Shown: positions 49,925 to 59,726, counted from the stretch's first letter. The stretch: DNA of 64,000 nt from an uncultured Candidatus Melainabacteria bacterium (GCA_947364235.1 CANARY010000004.1:1-64000); one strand, 5' to 3'. Notes: generated from the letters alone by a model not told the origin. Translations and numbers: made by a program.

Positions 49925-51745
49925 ATGTCAACAAGTACAACTTATTTAGATTTATTTAAATATGATTCAGAAAAAGATGCTAAGCAGACTTTTAATATTA
50001 ATACTGCTTTAAACGAAAATTGGGATAAGATAGACAATTTTGCCGCTCAAAAAGGAAATGTCAACGGTTATGCTTCTCTTGACGGGAACGGTAAAGTGCC
50101 TTTAGCACAGCTGCCGGAGCTGAAAAACGGCATCTCCCTACCTCTATTCACTCCCATAATAATGGACCATGCTTTAAGCTTTGAATCCAGCAAAGGTTAT
50201 GCACTTCAAGGCACATACGTCTATAAAGAAGCCGTCGCGGGTTCACGTTACGGTTATCCGGATTTTTATCAAAAATGTGTTGATGAAAAAAACAATGCAG
50301 TTCAAGAACAAATGACAATAGGCAGTACAACAATTACTGTTTACAAAAATGCTAACGGTCATATTTTTTACGATATCTCCGATAAATCCACTGTTGACAA
50401 TTTATTTAACACAACCGGAGTTTCAGATATGTACGGTGTGGACGAAGAAAACGAGCGTATATTTTTACCGCGCAGTAATTGGTTTATGCAGCTTACAACC
50501 GACATAAGCAAAGTGAATGATTACAACAAACCAGGACTGCCGAATCATACACACCCTATACAACCTCCTGCAAGAAACTCAGCCGGCAGCATTCCATTTG
50601 GCGGCGGCGGGGGTAATATGGGATTTACTAACGAAACGGAGGAAGTTGAAAATAGTGATATTTATGGTGCTTCAGATACAGTACAGCCTCCATCATCAAA
50701 TAAACTTCTTTACTATGTAGTCGGGAATACAGTTCAAGAAGAGGCAATTACAAACGTAATAGATATTACTACAAGCGAAAATGATACCATTCCGCTGGGA
50801 TTTTCAACATATCAGAACGGCGCACAGCCTTCAGCAGCCTGGTTGAAATCGCAAGGACAATGGAATAGCGGGAATATATATCAAACATTCTATAACTATG
50901 CAGTAAATAAGCTAGGTGATACTTTTGCCAGTGGTTATATCAAGTCATCAACAACTGCGTATAATGACTATGACCTAGTTATTAATGAAGAGAATATGAC
51001 GTTTAGGCTTCCATTGTTGAATGGTAGTGAAAGAATATTAAGTAATAGTTATGAAAATATAACACTATTGGAATCCGGTTCGCAATATCAAGTAGAAAAA
51101 AGTGGAAGAGTTGAATTAAATATAACAGCCGGTGCCACGAACGAATATGCAAATTTAATTAATTGGACTAAGCAAAGTTTAACAGATGAAGCACAATCTA
51201 CTTATAATGGAGCACGTCTAACAGTTTCAATAGAAGTTGCCCAAAATGATACTTTTGTAGCTTGGTATGATACAACAGGGCCATTAGTGTATTTTAGACT
51301 ATATCCTTTTAAGGGCAATGGTACACTTTATTTTAAAGTTTCCAATGCAGTCCAGAACCTTGAGCTGCTGGATGCTGCAGAAGTAACCGAAGCTCTTGCT
51401 GATAAGCTCGATATTTCACAGGTTAAAGCTTACATCACAGAAAGTTATCTTAATGGATTAAGCGGATACAACTTGTATTCTAACGGATTTTGCGAGCAGT
51501 GGGGGAGCTTCACGACAACTGCAGCCAGCTACGATAATATTACATTATTAAAACCATTTATTAATACAAATTATTTTGCTACATATTTATTTTGTAATCA
51601 AAGCAGCACTTCTGACGATTTGTATGTAAGTTACCTGGGTATACCTAGAAAATCTCCAAGTAATTTTTCAATAGTACATTCTACCCGAGACCAGACTATT
51701 TCCGGTAAAACTATGCAATGGTATGCCAGAGGATATATTAATTAG
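49925..51745 (+). CDS. Tail fibre / collar-type protein
   Basis: 606 residues from ATG 49925 with AAAGGAA upstream. The N-terminus 'TTYLDLFKYDSEKDAKQTFN' with 'NENWDKIDNFA' is the phage-fibre attachment type. Two receptor-type modules follow: about 75-200 and 280-390, each with 'FLPR' or 'FRLPLLNGSER' collar-like text and 'GLPNHTHP' as in tail-collar domains. The end is a beta-rich head. It would bind a host surface. Confidence 0.85.
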   Translation: MSTSTTYLDLFKYDSEKDAKQTFNINTALNENWDKIDNFAAQKGNVNGYASLDGNGKVPLAQLPELKNGISLPLFTPIIMDHALSFESSKGYALQGTYVYKEAVAGSRYGYPDFYQKCVDEKNNAVQEQMTIGSTTITVYKNANGHIFYDISDKSTVDNLFNTTGVSDMYGVDEENERIFLPRSNWFMQLTTDISKVNDYNKPGLPNHTHPIQPPARNSAGSIPFGGGGGNMGFTNETEEVENSDIYGASDTVQPPSSNKLLYYVVGNTVQEEAITNVIDITTSENDTIPLGFSTYQNGAQPSAAWLKSQGQWNSGNIYQTFYNYAVNKLGDTFASGYIKSSTTAYNDYDLVINEENMTFRLPLLNGSERILSNSYENITLLESGSQYQVEKSGRVELNITAGATNEYANLINWTKQSLTDEAQSTYNGARLTVSIEVAQNDTFVAWYDTTGPLVYFRLYPFKGNGTLYFKVSNAVQNLELLDAAEVTEALADKLDISQVKAYITESYLNGLSGYNLYSNGFCEQWGSFTTTAASYDNITLLKPFINTNYFATYLFCNQSSTSDDLYVSYLGIPRKSPSNFSIVHSTRDQTISGKTMQWYARGYIN

Positions 51746-51759
51746 AAAGGATAAAAGAA

Positions 51760-52206
51760 ATGGAAACTAAAGCTATATTAAATAAACCATATACAGAAGA
51801 AGAGAGATTAAACTTCATTGTAGAGAACAACCACAAGCTTGGTTACACAATTCAGGAAACAGAAGATGGCTTACAAGCTCTTGGATTTACAGAAGAAGAG
51901 CTTCAGGCTCAGGAGTGTGAACATTTAAATATGCTTTCTCTCACAGCTGCAGATGTTGAAAGAGCTATTTACAAAGCTAAAGGCATGGATTTTGAGGATA
52001 TCTTAAAGCTTGTAAAAGATAATCCGGATATTGATGTAAAGGCGTTGAAAATTGAGCTTAAAGCAAACAATTTCTTCCGCGGCAATCCTTGGATTAATGA
52101 GGTCGGGGTGCTATTGGGATTCACTCCTGAGATGCTGGATGAGTTTTTTGAGACGAAAGATTATACGAAGCTTATAAAGGATAATGAGGCAGTAGATGAG
52201 GCTTAA
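51760..52206 (+). CDS. Tail-region protein, unknown
   Basis: 148 residues, helical and acidic. 'YTEEERLNFIVENNHKLGYT' and 'EETEDGLQALGFTEEELQ'-like text ('IQETEDGLQALGF') resembles short proteins downstream of phage fibres that may act as fibre chaperones. It overlaps the DUF1353 gene by 11 bases. Confidence 0.6.
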   Translation: METKAILNKPYTEEERLNFIVENNHKLGYTIQETEDGLQALGFTEEELQAQECEHLNMLSLTAADVERAIYKAKGMDFEDILKLVKDNPDIDVKALKIELKANNFFRGNPWINEVGVLLGFTPEMLDEFFETKDYTKLIKDNEAVDEA

Positions 52207-52705
52207 GAATATACATCCGCTTTATATAGAAGGCAGAAAAGGGGTAACAATTAAATTTTACCCCTCTTTACCCGAAGAATGTCTTGCTGATAAATCTTTG
52301 GTTGGGTTAACGGGAGAAGAGCTTGAAAAAGCTTTAAAAAAACCGTTTTATGTAAGATGTCCGTTTTCAGTCCAGGTATTGTATAAAAATAATTTATACA
52401 ATTGGATAATACCTAAAGCTTATGATTGGAATGGTGCGAATGTACCTCCTTTTTGCTGGTTAATTATCGGTCAGCAGAAAGAACCGCGTTTTAAGCTGGC
52501 AAGCTGTGTGCACGATTATATGTGCGAACATCACGAGGTTATAGGAAATGACAGGTATTTGTCTACTCTTGTATTTGAAACGTTATGTGAATATTTTGGG
52601 CGGTTTAATGCGGTTAAAAGATGGGCTATGTTTCATAGTGTTGATAACTATCAGAAGATTTGCGGAAGAGACTTGAATAAAGAGCGCTGGCAGCACAAAA
52701 AATGA
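52196..52705 (+). CDS. DUF1353 phage protein
   Basis: 169 residues. The DUF1353 core is clear: 'WIIPKAYDWNGANVPPFCW', 'ASCVHDYMCEHH' and 'GRFNAVKRWAMFHSV'. The family is common near phage lysis or tail genes; its function is unknown. The conserved His-Asp pair could bind a metal. Confidence 0.82.
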   Translation: MRLKNIHPLYIEGRKGVTIKFYPSLPEECLADKSLVGLTGEELEKALKKPFYVRCPFSVQVLYKNNLYNWIIPKAYDWNGANVPPFCWLIIGQQKEPRFKLASCVHDYMCEHHEVIGNDRYLSTLVFETLCEYFGRFNAVKRWAMFHSVDNYQKICGRDLNKERWQHKK

Positions 52706-52980
52706 GTTTAGAGTTAGTTATAGCAGGACTTGCACTATTTATTACAGTTATAATTAATATTGTTGCAGTATCCTTTTTTGCAGGTATTTTGAAATCGAAT
52801 CAGGACCATCAAAAAGAAATGCTTCAATTATTGAAAGAAGATTTTCAAAGTCATTTTACCCGATTGGAACAAAAACAAGATAAGCATAATAATTTAATTG
52901 AAAGAATGGCATCAGCAGAAAACAGTATTAAATCTGCGCATCACAGAATTGATGATATAAAAGGAATCGTAAAATTTTAA
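52702..52980 (+). CDS. XhlA-like membrane protein
   Basis: 92 residues. One N-terminal membrane helix (LVIAGLALFITVIINIVAVS) is followed by a coiled coil with 'KHNNLIERMASAENSIKSAH'. This is the layout of haemolysin XhlA, which works with a holin in PBSX lysis. No holin XhlB or endolysin follows. It overlaps DUF1353 by four bases. Confidence 0.72.
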   Translation: MSLELVIAGLALFITVIINIVAVSFFAGILKSNQDHQKEMLQLLKEDFQSHFTRLEQKQDKHNNLIERMASAENSIKSAHHRIDDIKGIVKF

Positions 52981-53042
52981 AGGTTAGTTTTAAGTTTATG
53001 AACGCTTGATTTATTGACCATTTTAGTGTATAAATAATTGAT

Positions 53043-53065
53043 GCACCCGACGGGTGCGTTTTTTG
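53043..53065 (+). terminator. Terminator at the right edge of the tail remnant
   Basis: GCACCCG and CGGGTGC form the stem, followed by GTTTTTTG. It separates the phage remnant from the next chromosomal gene. Confidence 0.85.
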
Positions 53066-53079
53066 TTTTGAGAGGTTTA

Positions 53080-54480
53080 ATGAAAAGTAAAAAAGTCTGT
53101 TTTTATTACATTGTTATTATAATTTTATTTGTTTTAGCAGTTTTTCTTAGGACGAAACTTTATCTTGCAAACGATATTTTTTCTGATGATGAATGCAGGC
53201 TTGCTTTGAGTATGTTAAATTCAGGCTCAATTTTTTATCTTGGATATGCTCAGTCTGCTCCTCCTGTGTTTGTTCTTCTTTCGAAAATGATTACTGGTTT
53301 ATTTGGTTTTACAGAACATGCTGCAAAATTTATTCCTTTTGTTTCAGGGCTTGGAAGCGTTTTTTTGTTTTATAAAGTTTGTGCAAAATATTTGAACTCT
53401 TGTGCTGGCATTGCAGCAGGACTCTTTATTTTTGCGCTTAGTCAGCCTCTGATATCTTTTTCTGTTATTTTTAAGCAGTATTCTCTTGATGTTTTAGCAG
53501 CGCTTTTATGTTTATATTATTTGCCTCAGATTAAAGTTTCTGAACTTTCTTTTAAAAAGTTTGCTGCTCTGTGCTGCGGGATACTATTATTACCTCTTAT
53601 TTCTTTGCCGTCATTGTTTTTTATTGCGGCATTTTTTGCTATTAATTCGGCGAGAAACTGGAAACGAGTTTTAGTATTAAGTTTACCGTTTGCTGTTCTT
53701 ATTGGAGCTTATTATTTTTTAAGCCTAGCTCCTTCAAAAGCTGACTTGTATAATTATTTTCCTGAATATTGGAATGATGGTTTCTGGAGCTTTTCTTTAA
53801 ATGAATTTTTAAAGCTTTTGGTTTTGAATATAAGATTTTATTTTCTGCCGAATGATTTATCTTTAGCTTCAATCATTCTTATGTTTTGGGGGATTTATCT
53901 TTTTATCCGCGAAAAACAGTACTTTGTTCTGCTGGTATTTTTATTTATTCTTCTATCGTCGCTTCTCGGGCTTTATCCTTTGAGCGGCAGAGTCGGGCTG
54001 TACGCACTTCCTATTTTCTTGCTGTTTATCTTAAAACCTCTGGATATTAAAAATAAGACAGTGATTTTAGCGGGATTATTTTTGATTTTGAGTTTTTGTA
54101 AATATGATTGGAACTATATTAAGAATTTAACTAATACTGATTATCTTGTTTCGTATTCTCCAAAAAAGCTTATGCTTATTATGATGGATAAATATAATCC
54201 GAAAAAAGATATTGTTCTTTGTAATCCGGCTTCTTCTCCAAGTTATTTGTTTTATTCTTCAAAATACGGGTTTGAAACTAAAGATATTTATGAAATGCCT
54301 GTTGATTTTTCAAAGGATTATCTTGATGGCTTGGAGAGAGGCCGCGGTTACTGGCTTTATCTGATAAAAGATTATAACAGGGCGCAAGTTTTTCCTATGA
54401 TTTTTGAATGGCTTAAAGGTCAAAATGTTAAATATTCAAAACGAGAAAGAAATTCATATTTGATTTATGTGGAGAAATGA
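53080..54480 (+). CDS. GT39-like membrane glycosyltransferase
   Basis: 466 residues from ATG 53080 (GAGAGG upstream); an earlier ATG at 53038 would read through the terminator and was rejected. About ten membrane segments. The first external loop has 'NDIFSDDECRLALSML', the Asp-Glu acidic site of PMT/ArnT-type enzymes, and 'YAQSAPPVFVLLSKM' fits their next block. It probably transfers sugar from a lipid carrier on the outer side of the inner membrane. The last base overlaps YraN. Confidence 0.8.
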   Translation: MKSKKVCFYYIVIIILFVLAVFLRTKLYLANDIFSDDECRLALSMLNSGSIFYLGYAQSAPPVFVLLSKMITGLFGFTEHAAKFIPFVSGLGSVFLFYKVCAKYLNSCAGIAAGLFIFALSQPLISFSVIFKQYSLDVLAALLCLYYLPQIKVSELSFKKFAALCCGILLLPLISLPSLFFIAAFFAINSARNWKRVLVLSLPFAVLIGAYYFLSLAPSKADLYNYFPEYWNDGFWSFSLNEFLKLLVLNIRFYFLPNDLSLASIILMFWGIYLFIREKQYFVLLVFLFILLSSLLGLYPLSGRVGLYALPIFLLFILKPLDIKNKTVILAGLFLILSFCKYDWNYIKNLTNTDYLVSYSPKKLMLIMMDKYNPKKDIVLCNPASSPSYLFYSSKYGFETKDIYEMPVDFSKDYLDGLERGRGYWLYLIKDYNRAQVFPMIFEWLKGQNVKYSKRERNSYLIYVEK

Positions 54481-54833
54481 CTATGACAAATATTTCTGTA
54501 GGTAAAATGGGTGAAGAACTTGCAGTTGATTATCTAATTAAAAACGGATACAAGATAATTGAAACAAATCGGAGATTTTCGCGTTTTTGCGAGATTGATA
54601 TTATAGCTGTTGATAAAGACACTCTTGTGTTTGCGGAAGTAAAAACTCGTTCAACTGATATTTGCGGCAGACCTTTTGAAGCTGTTACTAAGAGTAAATA
54701 TCAGCATATAAAACGGGGATTGTTTATGTATCTGCAGGAAAATCCGCAGCATAAAAAGTTTAGAATTGATGTGATTTCTGTTCTGTTAAAACCTGAGTTG
54801 AAAATTGAACATTTAAAGAATGTATCTTTATGA
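54477..54833 (+). CDS. YraN/UPF0102 nuclease-fold protein
   Basis: 118 residues; the start may be 54477 or 54483. 'GKMGEELAVDYLIKNGYKII' and 'CEIDIIAVDKDTLVFAEVKTR' show the PD-(D/E)XK core (Asp, Glu-x-Lys) of the family. The cellular role is unsettled; a link to DNA uptake or repair has been suggested. It overlaps the glycosyltransferase by four bases. Confidence 0.92.
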   Translation: MTMTNISVGKMGEELAVDYLIKNGYKIIETNRRFSRFCEIDIIAVDKDTLVFAEVKTRSTDICGRPFEAVTKSKYQHIKRGLFMYLQENPQHKKFRIDVISVLLKPELKIEHLKNVSL

Positions 54834-54894
54834 TAAAATAGGGATAAATAAAAATTCTCTTTAAGCAGAGAAAGAAGAAAAATGAGGAAAAGTT

Positions 54895-56340
54895 ATGACA
54901 GATTTAAGAGATAAGTATGAAGTTGTTATCGGGCTTGAAGTTCACGCTCAGCTCAAAACAAAATCAAAAATATTTGCACCGGATTCTACTGAGTTTGGTA
55001 ATGAACAAAATACTCAGATAAGCCCGATTACTTTGGGAATGCCGGGAGTTTTACCTGTTTTAAATAAAGAATGTGTTAACATGGGTATTTTATTGGGGCT
55101 TGCTTTGAATTGCGAAATCCCTTCAAGATGCAAGTTTGACAGAAAACAATATTTTTATCCTGACCTTCCAAAGGGATATCAAATTTCTCAATACGATGAA
55201 CCTATTTGTTTGAATGGTCACATCAATGTTAAAGGAAAGAGAATCGGTATTACAAGAGCTCATTTGGAAGAAGATGCAGGAAAACTTGTTCACGTAGGAG
55301 CAGCAGGTATAAATGGCGCAACATATTCGCTTGTTGATTTAAACAGAGCCGGCACTCCGCTTTTGGAAATCGTATCTGAACCTGATATGCGTTCAAGTGA
55401 AGAAGCTAGAAACTATATGGAAGAACTTCGTGAAATAGTTAGATATTTAGGTGTATGCGACGGTAACTTAGAAGAAGGTTCTATGAGATGCGACGCAAAC
55501 ATTTCAATTATGCCTAAAGGTTCAAAAGAATTCGGCACAAGAGCTGAAATTAAGAACGTAAACAGCTTCTCTGCGCTTCAAAGAGCAATTGAATACGAAA
55601 TCGACAGACAAATTGAGATTGTAGAAGAAGGCGGTCAGGTTGTTCAAGAGACAAGGCTCTGGGATGATAACCTTAAAGAAACACGTTCTATGAGAGGAAA
55701 AGAGGATGCTCATGATTACAGATATTTCCCTGAACCGGATTTAATGCCTTTAGAAATTTCAAGAGAATGGGTTGAAGAAATCAGAGCTAAAATGCCTGAA
55801 CTTCCGGAAGCAAAGCGCCAAAGATATATGGGCTTAGGTTTAAGTGAATATGATGCTTGCGTTATTGTTGAGCAGATGCCGTTGGCACTTTTCTTCGATA
55901 AAGTTCTTGAACTCGGAGCTAATGCTAAGATTGCTGTTAACTTTATGATGGGTGAAATTGCGGCTTATTTGAAAGAAAATAAAGTAGAAATTACAGAAAC
56001 TAAGTTGACTCCGGAAGGTCTTGCCGAGTTGATTTCTCTAATTGAAAAAGGAACAATTTCAAATAATATCGGTAAACAAATTCTTGTTGAAGATATGATT
56101 ACAAGAGGAGAAAAACCTTCTGAAATCGTAGAAAAGAAAGGTTTGAGCCAGATTTCTGATGAAGGTGCAATCAAAGCTGTCGTTGAGAAAATTGTAAATG
56201 CTCATCCGAACGAAATAGAAGCTTATAGAAATGGAAAAACTAACCTTCTTGGTTTCTTTGTTGGTCAGGTAATGAAAGAAACTAAAGGAAGGGCTAACCC
56301 TAAAACAGTTAACGAACTTGTAAGGCAGATATTAGGATAA
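54895..56340 (+). CDS. gatB: Asp/Glu-tRNA amidotransferase subunit B
   Basis: 481 residues, full length. 'YEVVIGLEVHAQLKTKSKIF', 'YFYPDLPKGYQISQYDEP', 'EEDAGKLVH' and 'VNELVRQIL' are GatB landmarks, with the C-terminal YqeY-like tail. It forms Gln-tRNA and/or Asn-tRNA with GatA and GatC, which are not in the window. GAGGAAAAG before the ATG. Confidence 0.97.
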   Translation: MTDLRDKYEVVIGLEVHAQLKTKSKIFAPDSTEFGNEQNTQISPITLGMPGVLPVLNKECVNMGILLGLALNCEIPSRCKFDRKQYFYPDLPKGYQISQYDEPICLNGHINVKGKRIGITRAHLEEDAGKLVHVGAAGINGATYSLVDLNRAGTPLLEIVSEPDMRSSEEARNYMEELREIVRYLGVCDGNLEEGSMRCDANISIMPKGSKEFGTRAEIKNVNSFSALQRAIEYEIDRQIEIVEEGGQVVQETRLWDDNLKETRSMRGKEDAHDYRYFPEPDLMPLEISREWVEEIRAKMPELPEAKRQRYMGLGLSEYDACVIVEQMPLALFFDKVLELGANAKIAVNFMMGEIAAYLKENKVEITETKLTPEGLAELISLIEKGTISNNIGKQILVEDMITRGEKPSEIVEKKGLSQISDEGAIKAVVEKIVNAHPNEIEAYRNGKTNLLGFFVGQVMKETKGRANPKTVNELVRQILG

Positions 56341-56341
56341 T

Positions 56342-56371
56342 AAAAAGGCGCTCAATCGAGTGCCTTTTTTA
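56342..56371. terminator. Terminator after gatB
   Basis: AAAAAGGCGCTC and GAGTGCCTTTTTT with loop AATC (one G-U). Works in both directions for the convergent peptidase-like gene. Confidence 0.85.
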
Positions 56372-57070
56372 TTTTGTGAAGAAGGGTTTAAGCATATCTG
56401 CAAAAGGTCCTTCGTATTTTTTGTAAAGTTCCCATATTTTTATTGGTAAAATCTTACCGTTGGCTAATGCTTCAAATGTGGCGGCAACAAATTCGCACGG
56501 GGAAGATGCTGCATATCCGCAAAGAGTTCTTTTTATTAAGTTTAAGCTTGCTAAGTCGCGGCGAAATTTGTTGTAAATAGAAAAATCTGTTATTTCTTCA
56601 GCTTTCATTTCGCTTAATTTGCCCATTTTTGCGTAATTCGGGCATAATAGCTCATGATTATAGTGTGCAATTTCATGCGCTAGAGTTGATTCATGTATGT
56701 TGCATGAAGAATTTATACGAATAATTCCATCACCGTAGTCTCCGCTGAATTTTTTATCTTTACTTTTGTATGTTTCGATTCTTGGCGGGAAATTGATTTG
56801 TCCTCTGGTCATGTTGTGCAGGTGGCACATTGTCCGCAGTATCCTGTTGCCGTCGCTTGTGCTTGTTATGTTTAAATGTGTGTTAGGGAAATTTAAATTT
56901 ACAAACGAATGGACTTCGGCTAAATTACTGCTTTTTTCGTATTTTAGAAAATTGTATGAATATTTAAAACAATCTTGTTGAATCTCTTTTTTATTCGGCA
57001 TTATGCGGTTAATACCGGTTTTTAGCTGAGATGAAATTGTTTTTATTTGAGGCAGTAAATTTATTTTCAT
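56369..57070 (-). CDS. Zinc-metallopeptidase-like protein
   Basis: 233 residues. 'STLAHEIAHYNHELL' is a canonical HExxH site near residue 136, and 'EMKAEEITDF' downstream may supply the third ligand Glu. No signal peptide is evident; the start resembles the loosely structured N-termini of other lineage-specific proteins here. The substrate is unknown. The upstream 360-base gap separates it from nrdD. Confidence 0.65.
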   Translation of the reverse strand: MKINLLPQIKTISSQLKTGINRIMPNKKEIQQDCFKYSYNFLKYEKSSNLAEVHSFVNLNFPNTHLNITSTSDGNRILRTMCHLHNMTRGQINFPPRIETYKSKDKKFSGDYGDGIIRINSSCNIHESTLAHEIAHYNHELLCPNYAKMGKLSEMKAEEITDFSIYNKFRRDLASLNLIKRTLCGYAASSPCEFVAATFEALANGKILPIKIWELYKKYEGPFADMLKPFFTK

Positions 57071-57429
57071 ATTTGTTTAAAATCCTGTAAAAATTTTTTT
57101 GTTATGGCATGGCTGCGTGTTTTTATTTAATTAGTGTTTCATTAACAATTAATATAGCTTTGGGATTTTGTCAAGAAAATGCTTGGAAAAACATGCTAAA
57201 ATCGTAACAAAGTTTACAAAGAGGCAAAGTTTAAAAAGCCTATATCTATTGAGTTTAAGATTTGCTTCCTCCTTTGTGACGATTTGTGAATTTGTTGATT
57301 AGAATTGCTGTTTGAATTATCATTTAAATATAGGATTAGATTTGGGTCAGGGAATGTTATTCTCTAAATATAAGGAAAGCTGAAGAAAAAATAGCTGCCT
57401 TAGCGTATGATTAGGAGGTCTTAAGGGTA
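57071..57429 (+). other. Long nrdD leader region
   Basis: No gene is seen. Two possible hairpins stand near nrdD: GGGAAT/ATTCTC around 57351-57365, and AAGG-A-AAGCT with AGCT-G-CCTT at 57372-57401. AGGAGG at 57413 is the ribosome site, 11 bases before the ATG. The length of 359 bases is long for this compact genome and suggests regulation (NrdR or a leader RNA), but no known box was identified. Confidence 0.4.
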
Positions 57430-59703
57430 ATGCAAAATAGTTTAAATAAGGAAGTAAATATAGTAGAATTTTCTTCACCGGCGAAAAATGCAACCGATGT
57501 AATTAAAGGAACTGCGGTTTCTCCGATGTCAAAAATGAGCGATTTGCAGAAGACTGTTCAAATCACTCCTATTAAAGCTTCTAATATTTCTGTCATCAAA
57601 AAAGACGGAACAAGAGAAGAGTTTGATAATAACAAGATTATAAACGCTGTTAAAAAATCTGCTACAAGAATGCTTGTAGAACTTACAGATGTCGAATTGA
57701 AAGAAATTTGCGATTTTGTAGATAATAATGTTGCCAGAATGAACAAATCTGAAGTTACAATTTCTGATATGCACAATCTGGTTGAAGGAGCTTTAGAGCA
57801 TATTAATCCGAATGTTGCTCACAGCTATAGAAATTACAGAAACTACAAACAGGATTTTGTGCACATGCTGGACAAAGTTTATCAAGAATCTCAAAGAATT
57901 ATGTATATCGGTGATAAAGAAAATTCTAACGCCGATTCTACACTTGTTTCTACAAAGCGTTCTTTGATTTTTAATGAACTGAACAAAGAATTGTATAAGA
58001 AGTTCTTCTTAACAGTTGATGAGCTTCAGGCAATTCGTGACGGTTATATTTATATTCATGATATGTCAGCAAGACGTGATACGATGAACTGCTGTTTATT
58101 TGATGTTGCTTCTGTTCTTAAAGGCGGATTTGAGATGGGTAACTTATGGTACAACGAACCTAAATCTTTAGATGTTGCTTTTGATGTTATCGGAGATATT
58201 GTTATGGCAGCGGCAAGCCAGCAGTATGGCGGTTTTACTGTTGCTGAAGTTGATAAGATTTTAGCGCCGTATGCAGCAAAAACATTTGAAAGACAAAACG
58301 AAAAGTACTTGTGCTTAGGCTTGTCCTTTGAAAAAGCAAGAGAAGAAGCTATGAAAGATGTTCAAAAGGATTTTGAACAAGGTTTCCAAGGCTGGGAATA
58401 CAAATTTAACACAGTTGCCTCATCACGCGGTGATTATCCGTTCATTACTGTTACTGCGGGTCTGGGTACAGAAGAGTACGAGAAGATGGCTACGCTTGCG
58501 ATGCTTAAGATTAGAATGAACGGTCAAGGCAAAAAAGAATGCAAAAAACCGGTTCTGTTCCCTAAAATTGTATTCTTGTATGATGAAAACATTCACGGCG
58601 AAGGCAAAATCAGCCACGATTTATTTAAAGCAGGTATTGAATGTTCTAAAAGGGCTATGTATCCTGACTGGTTGTCACTATCTGGTGAAGGTTATGTTGC
58701 TTCTATGTACAAGCAATACGGCAGAGTTGTCTCTCCAATGGGATGTAGAGCGTTTCTTTCTCCTTGGTTTGAAAGAGGCGGTATGAAACCTGCTGATGAT
58801 AATGACAAACCAATTTTTGTAGGACGTTTCAATATTGGAGCAATAAGCTTGCACCTGCCTATGATTTATGCGAAAGCTAAGAAAGAAAGCAAAGATTTCT
58901 ATGAAGTTCTTGATTATTATATGGAGTTAATCAGAAAACTTCATATCAGAACTTACGATTATTTAGGTGAAATGAAAGCTTCTGTAAACCCTCTTGCTTA
59001 TTGCGAAGGCGGTTTCCTCGGCGGTCATCTCGGCATTCATGATAAGATTAAACCAATTTTGAAATCTGCAACAGCTTCATTTGGTATTACAGCTTTGAAC
59101 GAACTGCAGCAGCTTCATAATGGAAAGTCTCTTGTTGAAGACGGTCAGTTTGCAATTGAAGTTATGGAATACATTAACAAGAAAGTTAACCAGTTTAAAG
59201 AAGAAGACGGAAATCTTTACGCATTGTATGGTACTCCTGCTGAAAACTTATGCGGACTGCAGGTTAAACAATTCCGTAAGAAATTTGGTGTGGTGGCAAA
59301 CGTTTCAGATAAATGCTATGTTTCAAACAGCTTCCACTGCCACGTAAGTGAAGATATTACGCCGATTGAAAAACAGGATTGTGAAAAACGTTTCTGGGAT
59401 TTGATGAATGGCGGTAAGATTCAGTATGTAAAATATCCGCTTGATTACAATACAGAAGCGGTTGAAACTCTTGTTCACAGAGCAATGGATATGGGATTTT
59501 ATGAAGGTGTGAACCTTTCTCTTGCATATTGTGATGATTGCGGTCACGAAGAGCTAAGCATGGATGTTTGTCCGAAATGCGGAAGTAAAAACTTGACTAA
59601 GATTGACAGAATGAATGGATATCTTTCTTATTCAAGAGTTAAGGGTGATTCAAGACTCGCCGACCACAAGATGCAGGAAATTGCAGACAGAAAATCTATG
59701 TAG
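57430..59703 (+). CDS. nrdD: Anaerobic ribonucleoside-triphosphate reductase
   Basis: 757 residues. An ATP-cone ('VIKKDGTREEFDNNKIINAV') stands near residues 55-140, then the reductase barrel with 'RDTMNCCLFDVASVLKGG', the Cys pair of the active site, and the C-terminal zinc site 'CDDCGHEELSMDVCPKCGS'. The glycyl-radical loop is in 'RMNGYLSYSRV'. It makes deoxynucleotides without oxygen, which fits an anaerobic gut life. The activase gene nrdG is not adjacent. Confidence 0.95.
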   Translation: MQNSLNKEVNIVEFSSPAKNATDVIKGTAVSPMSKMSDLQKTVQITPIKASNISVIKKDGTREEFDNNKIINAVKKSATRMLVELTDVELKEICDFVDNNVARMNKSEVTISDMHNLVEGALEHINPNVAHSYRNYRNYKQDFVHMLDKVYQESQRIMYIGDKENSNADSTLVSTKRSLIFNELNKELYKKFFLTVDELQAIRDGYIYIHDMSARRDTMNCCLFDVASVLKGGFEMGNLWYNEPKSLDVAFDVIGDIVMAAASQQYGGFTVAEVDKILAPYAAKTFERQNEKYLCLGLSFEKAREEAMKDVQKDFEQGFQGWEYKFNTVASSRGDYPFITVTAGLGTEEYEKMATLAMLKIRMNGQGKKECKKPVLFPKIVFLYDENIHGEGKISHDLFKAGIECSKRAMYPDWLSLSGEGYVASMYKQYGRVVSPMGCRAFLSPWFERGGMKPADDNDKPIFVGRFNIGAISLHLPMIYAKAKKESKDFYEVLDYYMELIRKLHIRTYDYLGEMKASVNPLAYCEGGFLGGHLGIHDKIKPILKSATASFGITALNELQQLHNGKSLVEDGQFAIEVMEYINKKVNQFKEEDGNLYALYGTPAENLCGLQVKQFRKKFGVVANVSDKCYVSNSFHCHVSEDITPIEKQDCEKRFWDLMNGGKIQYVKYPLDYNTEAVETLVHRAMDMGFYEGVNLSLAYCDDCGHEELSMDVCPKCGSKNLTKIDRMNGYLSYSRVKGDSRLADHKMQEIADRKSM

Positions 59704-59726
59704 TGCTCGGGTAAATATTTTAGTGA

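Larger units (their letters stand above)
44609..52980 (+). mobile_element. PBSX-type phage tail remnant
   Basis: The gene order follows the B. subtilis PBSX baseplate: xkdP (3' piece), xkdQ (two copies), xkdR (DUF2577), xkdS (DUF2634), xkdT (baseplate J), xkdU (DUF2313), tail fibre, then DUF1353 and an XhlA-like gene, with a terminator at 53043. There is no terminase, portal, capsid, sheath, tube, tape-measure or endolysin gene. The left edge is a sharp join to a truncated unrelated gene. It is either a decaying prophage or a retained baseplate locus. Confidence 0.82.

Noticed and set aside
53038-53079. Upstream start of the GT39-like gene
   Set aside because: It would translate through the terminator hairpin at 53043; ATG 53080 has GAGAGG before it.
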